37,879 nt of DNA. Origin: an uncultured Armatimonadota bacterium. Lineage in GTDB: Bacteria > Armatimonadota > Fimbriimonadia > Fimbriimonadales > Fimbriimonadaceae. This document shows, in pieces, positions 8,384-16,390 of this stretch. The position numbers and the translations under genes are program-made. Below the pieces are notes generated by a model. That model was not told the origin of the DNA, did not search any database, and saw nothing but the letters and a program-made list of their open reading frames with translations. The DNA lies in contig CAILEM010000125.1 of NCBI GenBank assembly GCA_903833215.1, forward strand, positions 74,743 through 112,621, read 5' to 3'. Positions within the stretch are counted from its first letter, which is position 1. The number at the start of each line of letters is the position of its first letter.

Positions 8384-9391
8384 CTATGGAGTTTTGGCGA
8401 CTGGTTGGCGAAAACCTCGTTCGATCGCATCGTTCGGGTCAGTTGAGACCGGGCCATCACGCCAGAGCCATCGCATCATGTCGGGCATGATTGCCCCTCC
8501 AAAGCGCTGACCGTGATTGTTCATGCCCCAAGAATAGTTGAGGTCGTAACCCTTTTTCGTCAGAGCCTTCATGAGTTTGACGTTTTGCAGGAACCAATCC
8601 CATCGCTCGTCGTAGACGCCGTTTCGAACCCCACGATTGTCGTTACGCCCATCACAAAGGAAGATGCGAATCGGTTTCTTCTTGGACTTCAGCACGCGCT
8701 CGGAGTAAACATCTCCGCCGTGGATGTTCGTAAAGCTTCCAACATTGCTTAAGACCTTGCGAAAGGCATTCGGGCGCTCCCATGCGACCATAAAGGCGGC
8801 AATGGCACCCGAACTGGAACCCCCAATGCCACGCATTTCCGGGTCCTTCGAAATGTTGTAGTCCTTCTCAAGTGCGGGAAGAAGTTCTTCTGTGATGATT
8901 CGGGCGTATTTGTCGTTCGGTGTGTTGTATTCAACTCCCCTATTTGTAAATCCATCCCCCCAACCGGCCTTTGGCGAGGGTTCGGTTTGTTGAGGTGTGC
9001 GCCCGGGATTGATGAAGACACCGATCATCACGGGGATCTCCCTGCGATAGATCAAATTGTCCATGACGTTCTGAGCACGCATATCGGCATTCTCATCCTT
9101 GAACGCCTGTCCATCTTGGTAGACCATCAGCGCGGTTGGAATTTTGGGATCATATTGTGCCGGTACGTAAACCCAATAGGTGTGTTGAGTGCCCGGATAT
9201 ACATCGCATTTGAGCGTGAATGGGCCCTTGATCTCACCTTTAGGTACGCCCTCCTGAGGATAGGAATCTGGACCCAGACGATACTGTGAGTCGGGGTTGG
9301 GGCGGCGCTGGTTGGCGTTGATCTGCGAAACACCTACCATCGCCGCGCCTGTTAAAAGGACTCCGAACGCAAAGCTTGCTGCAATTTTCAT
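8384..9391 (-). CDS. Secreted esterase of the enterochelin-esterase-like family (alpha/beta hydrolase)
   Basis: A 335-residue exported alpha/beta hydrolase of the PF00756 (esterase D / Fes / IroE / mycolyl-transferase-like) family. The start is ATG at 9391: it has GAAGG just upstream, opens a clear signal peptide ([20 protein letters not shown]), and lies 3' of a good promoter, whereas the longer frame from 9463 would begin upstream of that promoter. The nucleophile elbow is [11 protein letters not shown] (about residue 190), a likely acid is in [11 protein letters not shown], and the histidine is in [10 protein letters not shown]. Members hydrolyse esters of siderophores or of acylated or feruloylated polysaccharides. 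In a glycan-degrading genome a carbohydrate esterase role is plausible, but the substrate is unknown. The gene is convergent with the small membrane protein gene. Confidence 0.88.
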   Translation of the reverse strand: MKIAASFAFGVLLTGAAMVGVSQINANQRRPNPDSQYRLGPDSYPQEGVPKGEIKGPFTLKCDVYPGTQHTYWVYVPAQYDPKIPTALMVYQDGQAFKDENADMRAQNVMDNLIYRREIPVMIGVFINPGRTPQQTEPSPKAGWGDGFTNRGVEYNTPNDKYARIITEELLPALEKDYNISKDPEMRGIGGSSSGAIAAFMVAWERPNAFRKVLSNVGSFTNIHGGDVYSERVLKSKKKPIRIFLCDGRNDNRGVRNGVYDERWDWFLQNVKLMKALTKKGYDLNYSWGMNNHGQRFGGAIMPDMMRWLWRDGPVSTDPNDAIERGFRQPVAKTP

Positions 9392-9453
9392 ACTTCGTAC
9401 CTTCTTCCCCTCAGATTTCCTGAGCCACTCAGACCCGATTGGGATTTCGGCAA

Positions 9454-9482
9454 AGTATAGCAACGCGACCCAAGTCCCTCAA
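9454..9482 (-). promoter_or_regulatory. Sigma-70-like promoter for the secreted esterase gene
   Basis: Read on the minus strand, TTGAGG (9482-9477) and TATACT (9459-9454) are separated by 17 bases. The -10 box matches consensus at five of six positions and the -35 at four. The predicted start near 9447 gives a leader of about 55 bases to the ATG at 9391. Confidence 0.6.
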
Positions 9483-9510
9483 GAGTCACAGGTGAAAATG
9501 AGCGATAGAG

Positions 9511-10491
9511 CTACCATTTAAAAATAATTCCCATCGAGTCTCCTCTTGAACTGTTCGCAAGGGAATAGGCTGATTCAGCCTCTTCGGGTGAGAAGAAGTG
9601 GGTATTCATTCCAGTCAGGATGAACCGTTGGCTCTGAACGAGCCTAAAGAACAGGCGTGCTATGCCCTGAGGATCTCGATCTGGATAGCGAGTGTTGTCG
9701 TGTGCGCCATGGATCGTTAGGCCCCTTGTGACGAGGTCAGGAGTCAGCCGCTGGTCACTCGGAGTACCCGTATCTCCGATCACAAGAACACGCCCTTGAG
9801 TCTTCACTAGACCTAATGCCGCTTCAAAGACAGGTGCGTAACCCGTCGCATCTACGACGACGTCCGGAGGGCCAGACATGAGATCTTCAACATCTTGTTT
9901 GGCATCAAACACTGACCTGTCTAGCGTGAAAGTGGCGCCGCCATGCTTGGCTATTTCAAGTCGCTTTGGCATTGCGTCAAGCACCAAAACTTGTTCAGCA
10001 CCGCAGGCGACTGCCCAGCGCAACGTCATTTGCCCGATGGGGCCAGCACCGATGATCGCAATGCGATCACCGAGCTTTATTCCAGCGTTCCTAACGCCGT
10101 TATGTGTAATATGGCCAAGAGCAAACCAAACTGCCTCTTCGGGTTCGACTCCGTCTGGAACGGGAAGACATGCTTCTTCGGCAACCACGTGGTAGCTGGC
10201 ATGGCCACGTCGATGGGCAACACGCTGGCCCACATTCAGTCGAGAAACTTCTGTTCCTACTTCCTCAACGACGCCAACCGTGGAGTAGCCGGGTTCGAAC
10301 GGGTATTTCACCCAGCGATCCCAGTGGGTTCCAGGGGCAAACAACCTGTTGAAGCAGATGTTCTCGGTGCCAGTGCTCATGAGGGAAGCCTCGGTTCGCA
10401 CCAACACCTGTGTCGAGCCCACTGGCCCTACACTGTTCGTAACGACTTCAAGTTGCCCCTTGCCCGTAAAGAGAATCTGCCTTCGATCCAT
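9511..10491 (-). CDS. Zinc-independent MDR-family dehydrogenase (BchC-like)
   Basis: This 326-residue medium-chain dehydrogenase/reductase has a clear Rossmann segment (IAIIGAGPIGQMTLRWA, about residues 150-166) followed by VLVLDAMPKRL, which suggests NAD(H) use. The catalytic zinc site is absent: the place of the usual Cys holds SLMSTGTEN, and the usual GHE is GYS. The four-Cys structural zinc loop is also missing. This pattern is known from BchC-like and inositol-cluster relatives that act without zinc. The start ATG has a strong GGGAGG five bases upstream, which lies inside a hairpin (10495-10521). It follows mscL on the same strand by 48 bases. The substrate is unknown, probably a sugar or polyol alcohol. 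Confidence 0.85.
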   Translation of the reverse strand: MDRRQILFTGKGQLEVVTNSVGPVGSTQVLVRTEASLMSTGTENICFNRLFAPGTHWDRWVKYPFEPGYSTVGVVEEVGTEVSRLNVGQRVAHRRGHASYHVVAEEACLPVPDGVEPEEAVWFALGHITHNGVRNAGIKLGDRIAIIGAGPIGQMTLRWAVACGAEQVLVLDAMPKRLEIAKHGGATFTLDRSVFDAKQDVEDLMSGPPDVVVDATGYAPVFEAALGLVKTQGRVLVIGDTGTPSDQRLTPDLVTRGLTIHGAHDNTRYPDRDPQGIARLFFRLVQSQRFILTGMNTHFFSPEEAESAYSLANSSRGDSMGIIFKW

Positions 10492-10494
10492 AAT

Positions 10495-10521
10495 CCCTCC
10501 CGAAAACGCTTTTCGAGAGGG
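10495..10521 (-). promoter_or_regulatory. Hairpin that includes the ribosome binding site of the MDR gene
   Basis: On the minus-strand RNA, CCCUCUCGAAAA (10521-10510) pairs with UUUUCGGGAGGG (10506-10495) over a GCG loop: 12 pairs with one U-G. The 3' arm is the Shine-Dalgarno sequence, and the stem ends three bases before the ATG at 10491. On the plus strand the same position is a C-A mismatch, so the hairpin is complete only in the direction of the genes. It may terminate mscL transcripts or hold the MDR mRNA in an untranslated state. Confidence 0.6.
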
Positions 10522-10539
10522 CAGACCGTTGCCTAAGGC

Positions 10540-10965
10540 TTATTTCTTAAGCAAAGCATCTCTGATCTCTATAAGCAGTTCCTCTTGTTTTGACAGGGCA
10601 GCAGGAGCCGGTGTTTCCGCTTCTTTCCTTTTGAGTTTGTTGATCGCTTTCACAACGAGGAAAACGCTGAAAGCAACGATCAAGAAGCTCAGGATCGTAT
10701 TGAGGAAAGCTCCGTAATTGAGAGTAACCGCTCCGACTTTGTGGGCCTCTTCAATCGTTGAATATGGGCCAGGTGTCTTGCCTTCTTTGAGGATGGCGAA
10801 CTGCTGATTGAAATCAACCTTCCCGACAATCAAGCCAATCGGAGGCATGATCACGTCTTTCACAAGCGAAGTCACAATCGATCCAAAGGCACCGCCGATG
10901 ACGACACCCACCGCCAGATCCATCACGTTGCCTTTGACTGCGAATTCCTTGAATTCTTTAAACAT
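10540..10965 (-). CDS. mscL: Large-conductance mechanosensitive channel MscL
   Basis: A 141-residue inner-membrane channel that opens under membrane tension and releases solutes on osmotic downshock. The N-terminal amphipathic helix and TM1 ([20 protein letters not shown], then [24 protein letters not shown]) are highly typical, with the gate region [12 protein letters not shown] periplasmic loop of about 45 residues contains FNQQF and LNYGAF. TM2 is [22 protein letters not shown], followed by a basic cluster and a C-terminal helix ([16 protein letters not shown]). I start it at ATG 10965; the frame is open 23 codons further, but those residues are foreign to the family. It is divergent from the osmC-like gene, which is also often linked to osmotic or oxidative stress. 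Confidence 0.97.
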   Translation of the reverse strand: MFKEFKEFAVKGNVMDLAVGVVIGGAFGSIVTSLVKDVIMPPIGLIVGKVDFNQQFAILKEGKTPGPYSTIEEAHKVGAVTLNYGAFLNTILSFLIVAFSVFLVVKAINKLKRKEAETPAPAALSKQEELLIEIRDALLKK

Positions 10966-11033
10966 TTGGTGTTTGTACCCGAAGTAGGGCAGATGATAAC
11001 GATGATCTCCCGAGAGTCGTAAAAGGAATAGCA

Positions 11034-11489
11034 ATGCCTACACTCCATGAGTATCCAGTGCGTGTCGAATGGTCCGGAGGAAGAGACGGACGTGGACTCG
11101 CGACGGCGCACAACAGCGGAACAAATCTCGATATCACGGTTCCCCCCGAATTTCAGGGCCCAGGAGGAACTACCAACCCTGAGGAACTCCTTACGAGCGC
11201 GATTGCTTCCTGCTATTCGATCACCTTTGGAATTATCGCTGCCAACCGCAAATTGCCGATTGAGAAACTTGAGGTCAGCGCAACCGGTGTCGTCGAGCAG
11301 CAGGGGATGAGCTTTACCTACAAGCAGATCACGATTCGACCTCACATCACCTTGACCGCTGGTTCCACGGAAGAGCAAGCCAAAGCTACGCTGGATAATG
11401 CTCACAAAGCCGACAACTACTGCATCGTAACCAACGCTGTTAGGGGCAAGGTCGAAGTCACGATCGAGCCTACCGTTAGCATTGCGTAA
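11034..11489 (+). CDS. OsmC/Ohr-family peroxiredoxin-like protein
   Basis: This 151-residue protein belongs to the OsmC family of thiol-dependent hydroperoxide reductases. The two conserved cysteines are at about 60 ([12 protein letters not shown], preceded by NPEELL) and 130 (NYCIVTNAV), the spacing needed for the reactive Cys and its resolving partner. The GTTNPEELL segment supplies the conserved Glu. It begins at ATG 11034 with AAAGGA upstream. It would act in the cytoplasm on organic peroxides. It more closely resembles the OsmC/YhfA group, which may be called OsmC or SACOL1771-like, than Ohr. The divergent neighbour is mscL, 68 bases away. Confidence 0.92.
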   Translation: MPTLHEYPVRVEWSGGRDGRGLATAHNSGTNLDITVPPEFQGPGGTTNPEELLTSAIASCYSITFGIIAANRKLPIEKLEVSATGVVEQQGMSFTYKQITIRPHITLTAGSTEEQAKATLDNAHKADNYCIVTNAVRGKVEVTIEPTVSIA

Positions 11490-11506
11490 GGCCAAGGCGC
11501 AGCGGC

Positions 11507-12313
11507 TTAGACCTTTGAACTGATGAAGGCTTCCGAGATGACTTTGCCTTCCCACTCTTTTGCCAATGGAAGCCCGGCGAGTGATGCGAGGGTGGGACAG
11601 GTATCGAAGATGCGGATCGGAGTCTTAAGTTCTTGCCTTGGCACGATGGATGGTCCCGCAAGCACCCAAGGGATTGTCATGTCTTCATCCATCTCGGTGC
11701 CGTGAGACCTTCCGTGCCCTCCGTGGTCACTCACGACTAACACATTGGGCTCGATGCCCCTCTCGGCATAGGCGCTTAGCACATGAGATACACAAGCGTC
11801 GGCGTTTGAGATGGCATCAATATATGGTTCTGACATCCAACCATGATCATGTCCGGCGATGTCCGTATAACCCAGATACACGAAGACCAAATCGAAGTCG
11901 ATGCGCCGAATATGATCTGCCGCCGACCTAGCGATAATCCAGTCCGACTCAGCATACGAAGGGTCGTTATGCAGATAGACGATGCTGGGGCTATCCGGAG
12001 CCATTAAGTCCCTGAGTTCTCCCCAGTTGAAGAACATGCCTGTGGTGAGTTGGTTTGCCTTAGCGACGTCGAACAAACTGGGCACGGGGCGAGCCAGGGG
12101 TTGAAAGGTATTGGTTGTGATTCCATGCCGAGGAACATCTACACCCCGGTGCATGGAGGTGTGACAGGGAAGTGTCACGGATGGCATCACGGTTCGGGCG
12201 GATAGCGACCAACTTCCATTGGCGATCAAACGATCAATGCAAGGAGTTTTCGCTGCGGTCAACCCGTCTGGGCGCATTCCATCGATGGAGAAGAAGATGA
12301 CTGGGTTAAGCAT
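11507..12313 (-). CDS. Type I phosphodiesterase / nucleotide pyrophosphatase-family protein
   Basis: A 268-residue metalloenzyme of the alkaline phosphatase superfamily (PF01663, NPP-like). The two-metal site can be read off: D11 in FFSIDGMRPD, nucleophile T47 in MPSVTLPCHTSMH, D151 and H155 in GYTDIAGHDHG, and D196-H197 with H204 in VVSDHGGHGRSHG. All ligands appear intact. There is no signal peptide, unlike many family members, so it probably works in the cytoplasm. Substrates in the family are nucleotide diesters, phosphonates or sugar and lipid phosphodiesters; this one cannot be told. It lies 37 bases downstream of the large SARP-type regulator on the same strand and may share its transcript. 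Confidence 0.88.
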   Translation of the reverse strand: MLNPVIFFSIDGMRPDGLTAAKTPCIDRLIANGSWSLSARTVMPSVTLPCHTSMHRGVDVPRHGITTNTFQPLARPVPSLFDVAKANQLTTGMFFNWGELRDLMAPDSPSIVYLHNDPSYAESDWIIARSAADHIRRIDFDLVFVYLGYTDIAGHDHGWMSEPYIDAISNADACVSHVLSAYAERGIEPNVLVVSDHGGHGRSHGTEMDEDMTIPWVLAGPSIVPRQELKTPIRIFDTCPTLASLAGLPLAKEWEGKVISEAFISSKV

Positions 12314-12350
12314 TTGGGTTTGTCTGCCAATGTATGTGGCGGTTACTTAG

Positions 12351-15320
12351 TCACGAAGCAATCATTTGGGCTAGCTCAATGGGCTCAAGAGTTCGACCGA
12401 GGGCCCATGCCTCGCTGACCTTGTCTATCGGAAGGGTAATGAAGACGGACTCTTTGAGTTTCTCGAATTCCTCTTGTTCAACATCGTAGTTCAGGGCGCC
12501 CGAAACTTGATGTTGGGATTCCACAAAACCTAGAAGGGTCGCAGCAAGTCGAGATTTCCCTTGCTTGACTGCGAGATGAGCATTTTCGAGGAAAAACATT
12601 TGAACGTGATACGTTTCCTCTGGATTCTGAAGCCATGCCCGATCTAGGTGCGCGCGTGAGGCGTCGTAGTCGCCAGCCCGACGTTCGAGCTTAGCGAGAA
12701 TGAGCATTGCTCCTGTCGCAAGAGGCTTTGCGCCGATTTCCTCGAAAAGGTTGAGCGCCTGCGCGAGGTGATGGCGAGCCAAGTCATGGCGTCCTTGGAT
12801 CAATGCCAAATTTCCCAGATTATTCAGGGCATGGGCGATACGATGGCGATTTTCCGCCTCCCGAGCGACGGTAAGACTTTGTTCGTAGTATCCCTGGGCG
12901 TCGTCGAATTTTCGGAGTTCGACAGACGTGTTGCCAAGTGCGATCCATGTCCGAGCCAGCAAATACTTGTCTTCGAGTGCCTTCGCCCTTCGAAGGTTGT
13001 CCTGAAGCAACTCGACGGAGCGTCCGTAGTTGCGTGTTCGATGAGCTTCCTGTTGGAGGTTAATCTGTGCGTAAACGATGCCGCGGCTATCGTTTAGCTG
13101 ATTCCACGCCTCAAGGCACTCCATGTGGTAACGAGCTGCCTGTTCGAAGTCGCCTCGAATCCACATCAAGCGCGAGAGTCGTGTCTTTGCATTGACCAAG
13201 ATTCGTGGCGAAACGGTGTGCTCTGCATCCAAAGCGGCCAGGCAAGTTTCGATCCAACGTCGGCCCTCGCGAGTCCTCCCCCGGAATTCCCAAAATTCCG
13301 CCAAATTGGCAGAAAGGGCGAGTGCCGATTCGACAAGGTGATGCTCCAAATACCAGTGAAATGCAGCAGCGAGGTTTGCATACTCTGAGTCCAACCGAAC
13401 TGTCCAGTGAGGTTGCTCCGAACTGCGCATGGCTTCTGAGCCACGCTCCGCAAGTTTTGAGAAATAGGTGGCATGGAGGTTCTGCGTTTCAGCCTGATCA
13501 GACGCCGGTAAGTGGTCCGCGGCGTAGTCTCGCATCGTGTCGAGCATTCGAAACCGCGTCTCATCAGGGTCAGAATCCTCTGACTGAATGAGCGACTGTT
13601 CCATCAAGCCCTCCATTGCACGCAGAACGTCTGGCTTTTGGCAAACCTCGGCGGCAGCATCTAAGCTCCAACCACCGTTGAAAACCGAGAGTCGAAGGAA
13701 AAGTGTCTTTTGCTCTGGCGGCAGCATGTTGACGCTGGAGTCGATGACTGCCAGCATCGTTCTGTGCCGTGGGCTAATATCGCGCCGACGACTTTCAAGA
13801 AGGGCAAAGCGATCGGTAAGTAAAGCCAGCATTTGGCCCGGCGAAACCGTTTTCGCCCAGGAGGCTGCAAGTTCTATCGCCAACGGAAGGCCCTCAAGCC
13901 GCTCAGCAAGCAGGCGAATGACTTCGAAATTGCGATTCGTTAGCTGAAAGTCCGGAAGCGAAGCTTGAGCACGGTCAACGAATAGCGCCACGCTCGGATT
14001 CACCATGAGCTCCTCGATTGTCGAGGTCTCGGAAGGCGATGGTAGTGGAGCTAACGAATAGCATCGCTCAATTTCTATTCGTATTGGGCGGCGAGAGGTA
14101 ACTAAGCACTTTAGGCGTGGTGCCATATCCAGCAGTGACTGAATAATCTTTGCACCATCCGCCACAAGATGCTCAAAGTTGTCGAGGATCAAGAGGGTCG
14201 ATTCATTCTGTCGGATTCGCTTTGCAACGTTTGCGGGGTCGACAATTCCGAGCGCGCTCGCAATGCTTTCCTCGATCTGACGGGCATCCTGTAAGTCCGC
14301 GAGCGGAACAAAATACGTGCATCCCTGAAAGTCAGCCTGAATGTTGCTTGCGGTTTGAAGAGCGAGTCGGGTTTTACCGCAGCCTCCAACTCCGGTGATT
14401 GTCACCAGCCTCACGTCGGCATCCGTGAGCATCGCTTTTAGGCGTTCAAGATCATGCTCCCGTCCGACGAACCGGTTTGGTGCCAACGGAAGCACCGGAG
14501 TAGGTTCTGGTGCAAGGGGAACGGAAACAGGTGTGCTCGGCGGAACAACTACCCTAGGGGCTTTTGGTGCCGATGAACGCTTGGCAGACGCCTCTCGCTG
14601 GAGGTTGATCGCCTCATCGGACGGCGTTTCTCCCTCCGCACTCAGAATTCTGGCGAGCTCTTCGAACTGTCGCTTTGCCGCAGTGGGACGTCCGGCATCG
14701 ATGTAGAGTTGCATCAAATCGCAATGCGTCCCCTCGTCGGTTGGATCGTCTTTCAGCAAGAGCGTCGCTGCCCTTATCGCTAAATCAAGGTCATCGGTAT
14801 CTCGACTAGCTTCAAGAAGGTCAAACAGTGCCCCTGAGTAGGAATCAGCCAGTCTTAGCTGCTCAAGGGTTGCCCATTCGGCGTAGATTCCCTTCAGGAA
14901 TTCCCCCGAATACAAATCCACTGCTCGTTTGAGATAGGCCTTCTTTTCTTCAGGAATGTCCGTCGTTTCAGCAGCCTGGATCATTCGTAAGAACTCTCCG
15001 GTATCGGTTTCGATGGATTCAGGGTTGAGTCGAATGGTTCGTTGGTCGGTTACAAGCACTGAGCCGTGGATCACGCCAGGAGGCTCTAGCTGTCTGCGTA
15101 ATGAGGAAACAGCCTGGTTCAGTCGGTTTCTCACCGCAACAGGATCAGCACCCGGCCAGAGCAGCTCGGCGAGGACCTCTCGTGGGTGGGCAACACTGGT
15201 GTCCAAAGCGAGATACGCGAGGAGAGCACCGGTTTTTTGGGTTTGGAATCGCGTGATGGTGCGATCGGACTGAATGACCCGCAGCCCTCCCAACATCTCG
15301 ACCCTCCACGGTAGCGACAT
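12351..15320 (-). CDS. SARP/AfsR-type transcriptional regulator: wHTH-BTAD-NB-ARC-TPR
   Basis: A 989-residue signal-transducing ATPase regulator. Residues 1-~100 form an OmpR-type winged helix (VEMLGGLRVIQ, then LAYLALDTSVAHPREVLAELLWP). Residues ~105-245 form the bacterial transcriptional activation domain (BTAD). A Pro-rich linker (~250-280) leads to an NB-ARC/STAND ATPase with P-loop GVGGCGKT (310-317), Walker B LLILDNFEH (376-384) and GLPLAIELAASW. Tetratricopeptide-like helices fill about 640-960. Such proteins bind ATP and switch on target genes when the TPR part senses a signal. I start at ATG 15320, matching the family N-terminus (MSLPWRVEMLGGL); the frame is open to 15437, but those residues are not domain-like. 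Its targets are unknown; the divergent sugar genes at 15532 and the phosphodiesterase behind it are candidates. Confidence 0.93.
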   Translation of the reverse strand: MSLPWRVEMLGGLRVIQSDRTITRFQTQKTGALLAYLALDTSVAHPREVLAELLWPGADPVAVRNRLNQAVSSLRRQLEPPGVIHGSVLVTDQRTIRLNPESIETDTGEFLRMIQAAETTDIPEEKKAYLKRAVDLYSGEFLKGIYAEWATLEQLRLADSYSGALFDLLEASRDTDDLDLAIRAATLLLKDDPTDEGTHCDLMQLYIDAGRPTAAKRQFEELARILSAEGETPSDEAINLQREASAKRSSAPKAPRVVVPPSTPVSVPLAPEPTPVLPLAPNRFVGREHDLERLKAMLTDADVRLVTITGVGGCGKTRLALQTASNIQADFQGCTYFVPLADLQDARQIEESIASALGIVDPANVAKRIRQNESTLLILDNFEHLVADGAKIIQSLLDMAPRLKCLVTSRRPIRIEIERCYSLAPLPSPSETSTIEELMVNPSVALFVDRAQASLPDFQLTNRNFEVIRLLAERLEGLPLAIELAASWAKTVSPGQMLALLTDRFALLESRRRDISPRHRTMLAVIDSSVNMLPPEQKTLFLRLSVFNGGWSLDAAAEVCQKPDVLRAMEGLMEQSLIQSEDSDPDETRFRMLDTMRDYAADHLPASDQAETQNLHATYFSKLAERGSEAMRSSEQPHWTVRLDSEYANLAAAFHWYLEHHLVESALALSANLAEFWEFRGRTREGRRWIETCLAALDAEHTVSPRILVNAKTRLSRLMWIRGDFEQAARYHMECLEAWNQLNDSRGIVYAQINLQQEAHRTRNYGRSVELLQDNLRRAKALEDKYLLARTWIALGNTSVELRKFDDAQGYYEQSLTVAREAENRHRIAHALNNLGNLALIQGRHDLARHHLAQALNLFEEIGAKPLATGAMLILAKLERRAGDYDASRAHLDRAWLQNPEETYHVQMFFLENAHLAVKQGKSRLAATLLGFVESQHQVSGALNYDVEQEEFEKLKESVFITLPIDKVSEAWALGRTLEPIELAQMIAS

Positions 15321-15531
15321 TCCGTTATTATGGGGCGATGTACGTATGTGGATCGACCTGCGATGAACCGTAGTTCGGCAAAAATTCTCTGAAAGCGTGA
15401 CGTGTAAACCGGGAGGTCGTCCTCGTTTTAGCATCAATTTAGGGGATTCATCGCAGCTTTTGTAAGGCGTCGGTAATCTACGTAATAACCTCGGTACATT
15501 TCCAGGAACCTTTTAAGGGGTGCACTAAACG
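15321..15531. promoter_or_regulatory. Divergent promoter region between the SARP-type regulator and the sugar isomerase gene
   Basis: About 210 bases. On the plus strand, TTGTAA (15460-15465) and TAATAA (15483-15488) are 17 bases apart and could drive the isomerase operon, though the -10 match is poor. AAGGGG about 11 bases before ATG 15532 is its likely ribosome site. No clear direct repeats of the kind bound by SARP proteins were seen. Confidence 0.3.
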
Positions 15532-16389
15532 ATGATTCTCAAGTCAATCAATTATTGGTCAATGTCTGGCGGGCTGGAAGGATCGCTTGATGTTTCGACA
15601 TTTCTTGCCGCAGCGAAGAAGTACGGCTATGATGCGGTCGAACTTTGTATTGGCGAGTCGGGAGCCTTGGGACTTGATGTTTCAGAGGCACGCTGCAAAG
15701 AGATCGCGGCAGAGGCGGACGAACTTGGTTTGATGATTCCCAGCACCGCATCTGGCCTTTACTGGTCACGCGCTCTTGGAGACGCAACCGAAGCGGCGCG
15801 CGCCCAAGCACTTGATGATTTGAAGAAGATGCTCAGAATTTCGGGTTGGCTCGGAGCCAAGACGCACCTGACCATTCCGGGGGCGGTTGAAGTCTTTTTC
15901 TTGCCAGAACGTGAGATCCTCGACTATTCGCATGTGTGGACTCACGCAACAGACGGTCTGAAAGCTGCGTTGCCCTTCGCCGAAGAAGCTGGCGTGAGGA
16001 TGGGAATTGAGAATGTCTGGAACAAATTCCTCCTTAGCCCCATGGAAATGCTTCGCTTCCTAGAGCAGTTTGATAGTCCATTCATTGGCTCCTATCTGGA
16101 CGTCGCCAACGTTCTTCCATTTGGCTATCCAGAGCAGTGGCTTCGCATTTTGGGCAGCAAGATCGTCGGAATTCACTTCAAAGATTTCAGAAAAGCGGTC
16201 GGCACGATCGAGGGATTCGTCGATCTACTTGAGGGTGACGTCAATTGGCCAGAAGTCATGAAGGCTATCGATGAGATCGAGTACTCCGGACCGGTCGTGG
16301 GAGAAATGATCCCTTACTACAAGCACTATCCTGAGGTTAGGTTGGCAAACACTTCGACCGCGATGGACGCGATTCTGGGGCGGATTTAG
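15532..16389 (+). CDS. Sugar phosphate isomerase/epimerase-family TIM-barrel enzyme
   Basis: A 285-residue AP-endonuclease-2/xylose-isomerase-like TIM barrel. The four metal ligands typical of sugar epimerases can be placed: Glu in MGIENVWNKF (about 158), Asp in SYLDVANV (about 190), His in GIHFKDFR (about 216) and Glu in VVGEMIPYY (about 263). The pattern resembles L-ribulose-5-phosphate 3-epimerase (UlaE/SgbU) and hexulose-6-phosphate isomerase relatives, and more broadly IolE/IolI-type enzymes. The exact sugar is unknown. The stop is followed one base later by the start of a Gfo/Idh/MocA oxidoreductase, so the two are translationally coupled and probably handle the same sugar: the oxidoreductase makes a keto-sugar that this enzyme isomerises, or the reverse. 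Confidence 0.9.
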   Translation: MILKSINYWSMSGGLEGSLDVSTFLAAAKKYGYDAVELCIGESGALGLDVSEARCKEIAAEADELGLMIPSTASGLYWSRALGDATEAARAQALDDLKKMLRISGWLGAKTHLTIPGAVEVFFLPEREILDYSHVWTHATDGLKAALPFAEEAGVRMGIENVWNKFLLSPMEMLRFLEQFDSPFIGSYLDVANVLPFGYPEQWLRILGSKIVGIHFKDFRKAVGTIEGFVDLLEGDVNWPEVMKAIDEIEYSGPVVGEMIPYYKHYPEVRLANTSTAMDAILGRI

Positions 16390-16390
16390 G

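Noticed and set aside
10291-10300. GGGTTCGAAC, like a tRNA T-loop
   Set aside because: It lies inside the MDR dehydrogenase gene and encodes part of PFEPGYSTVG on the other strand; no acceptor, D or anticodon stems fit around it.
13111-13591. Long plus- and minus-strand frames inside the regulator gene
   Set aside because: They are antisense or out-of-frame to a clear TPR/NB-ARC coding region and show no coding character.
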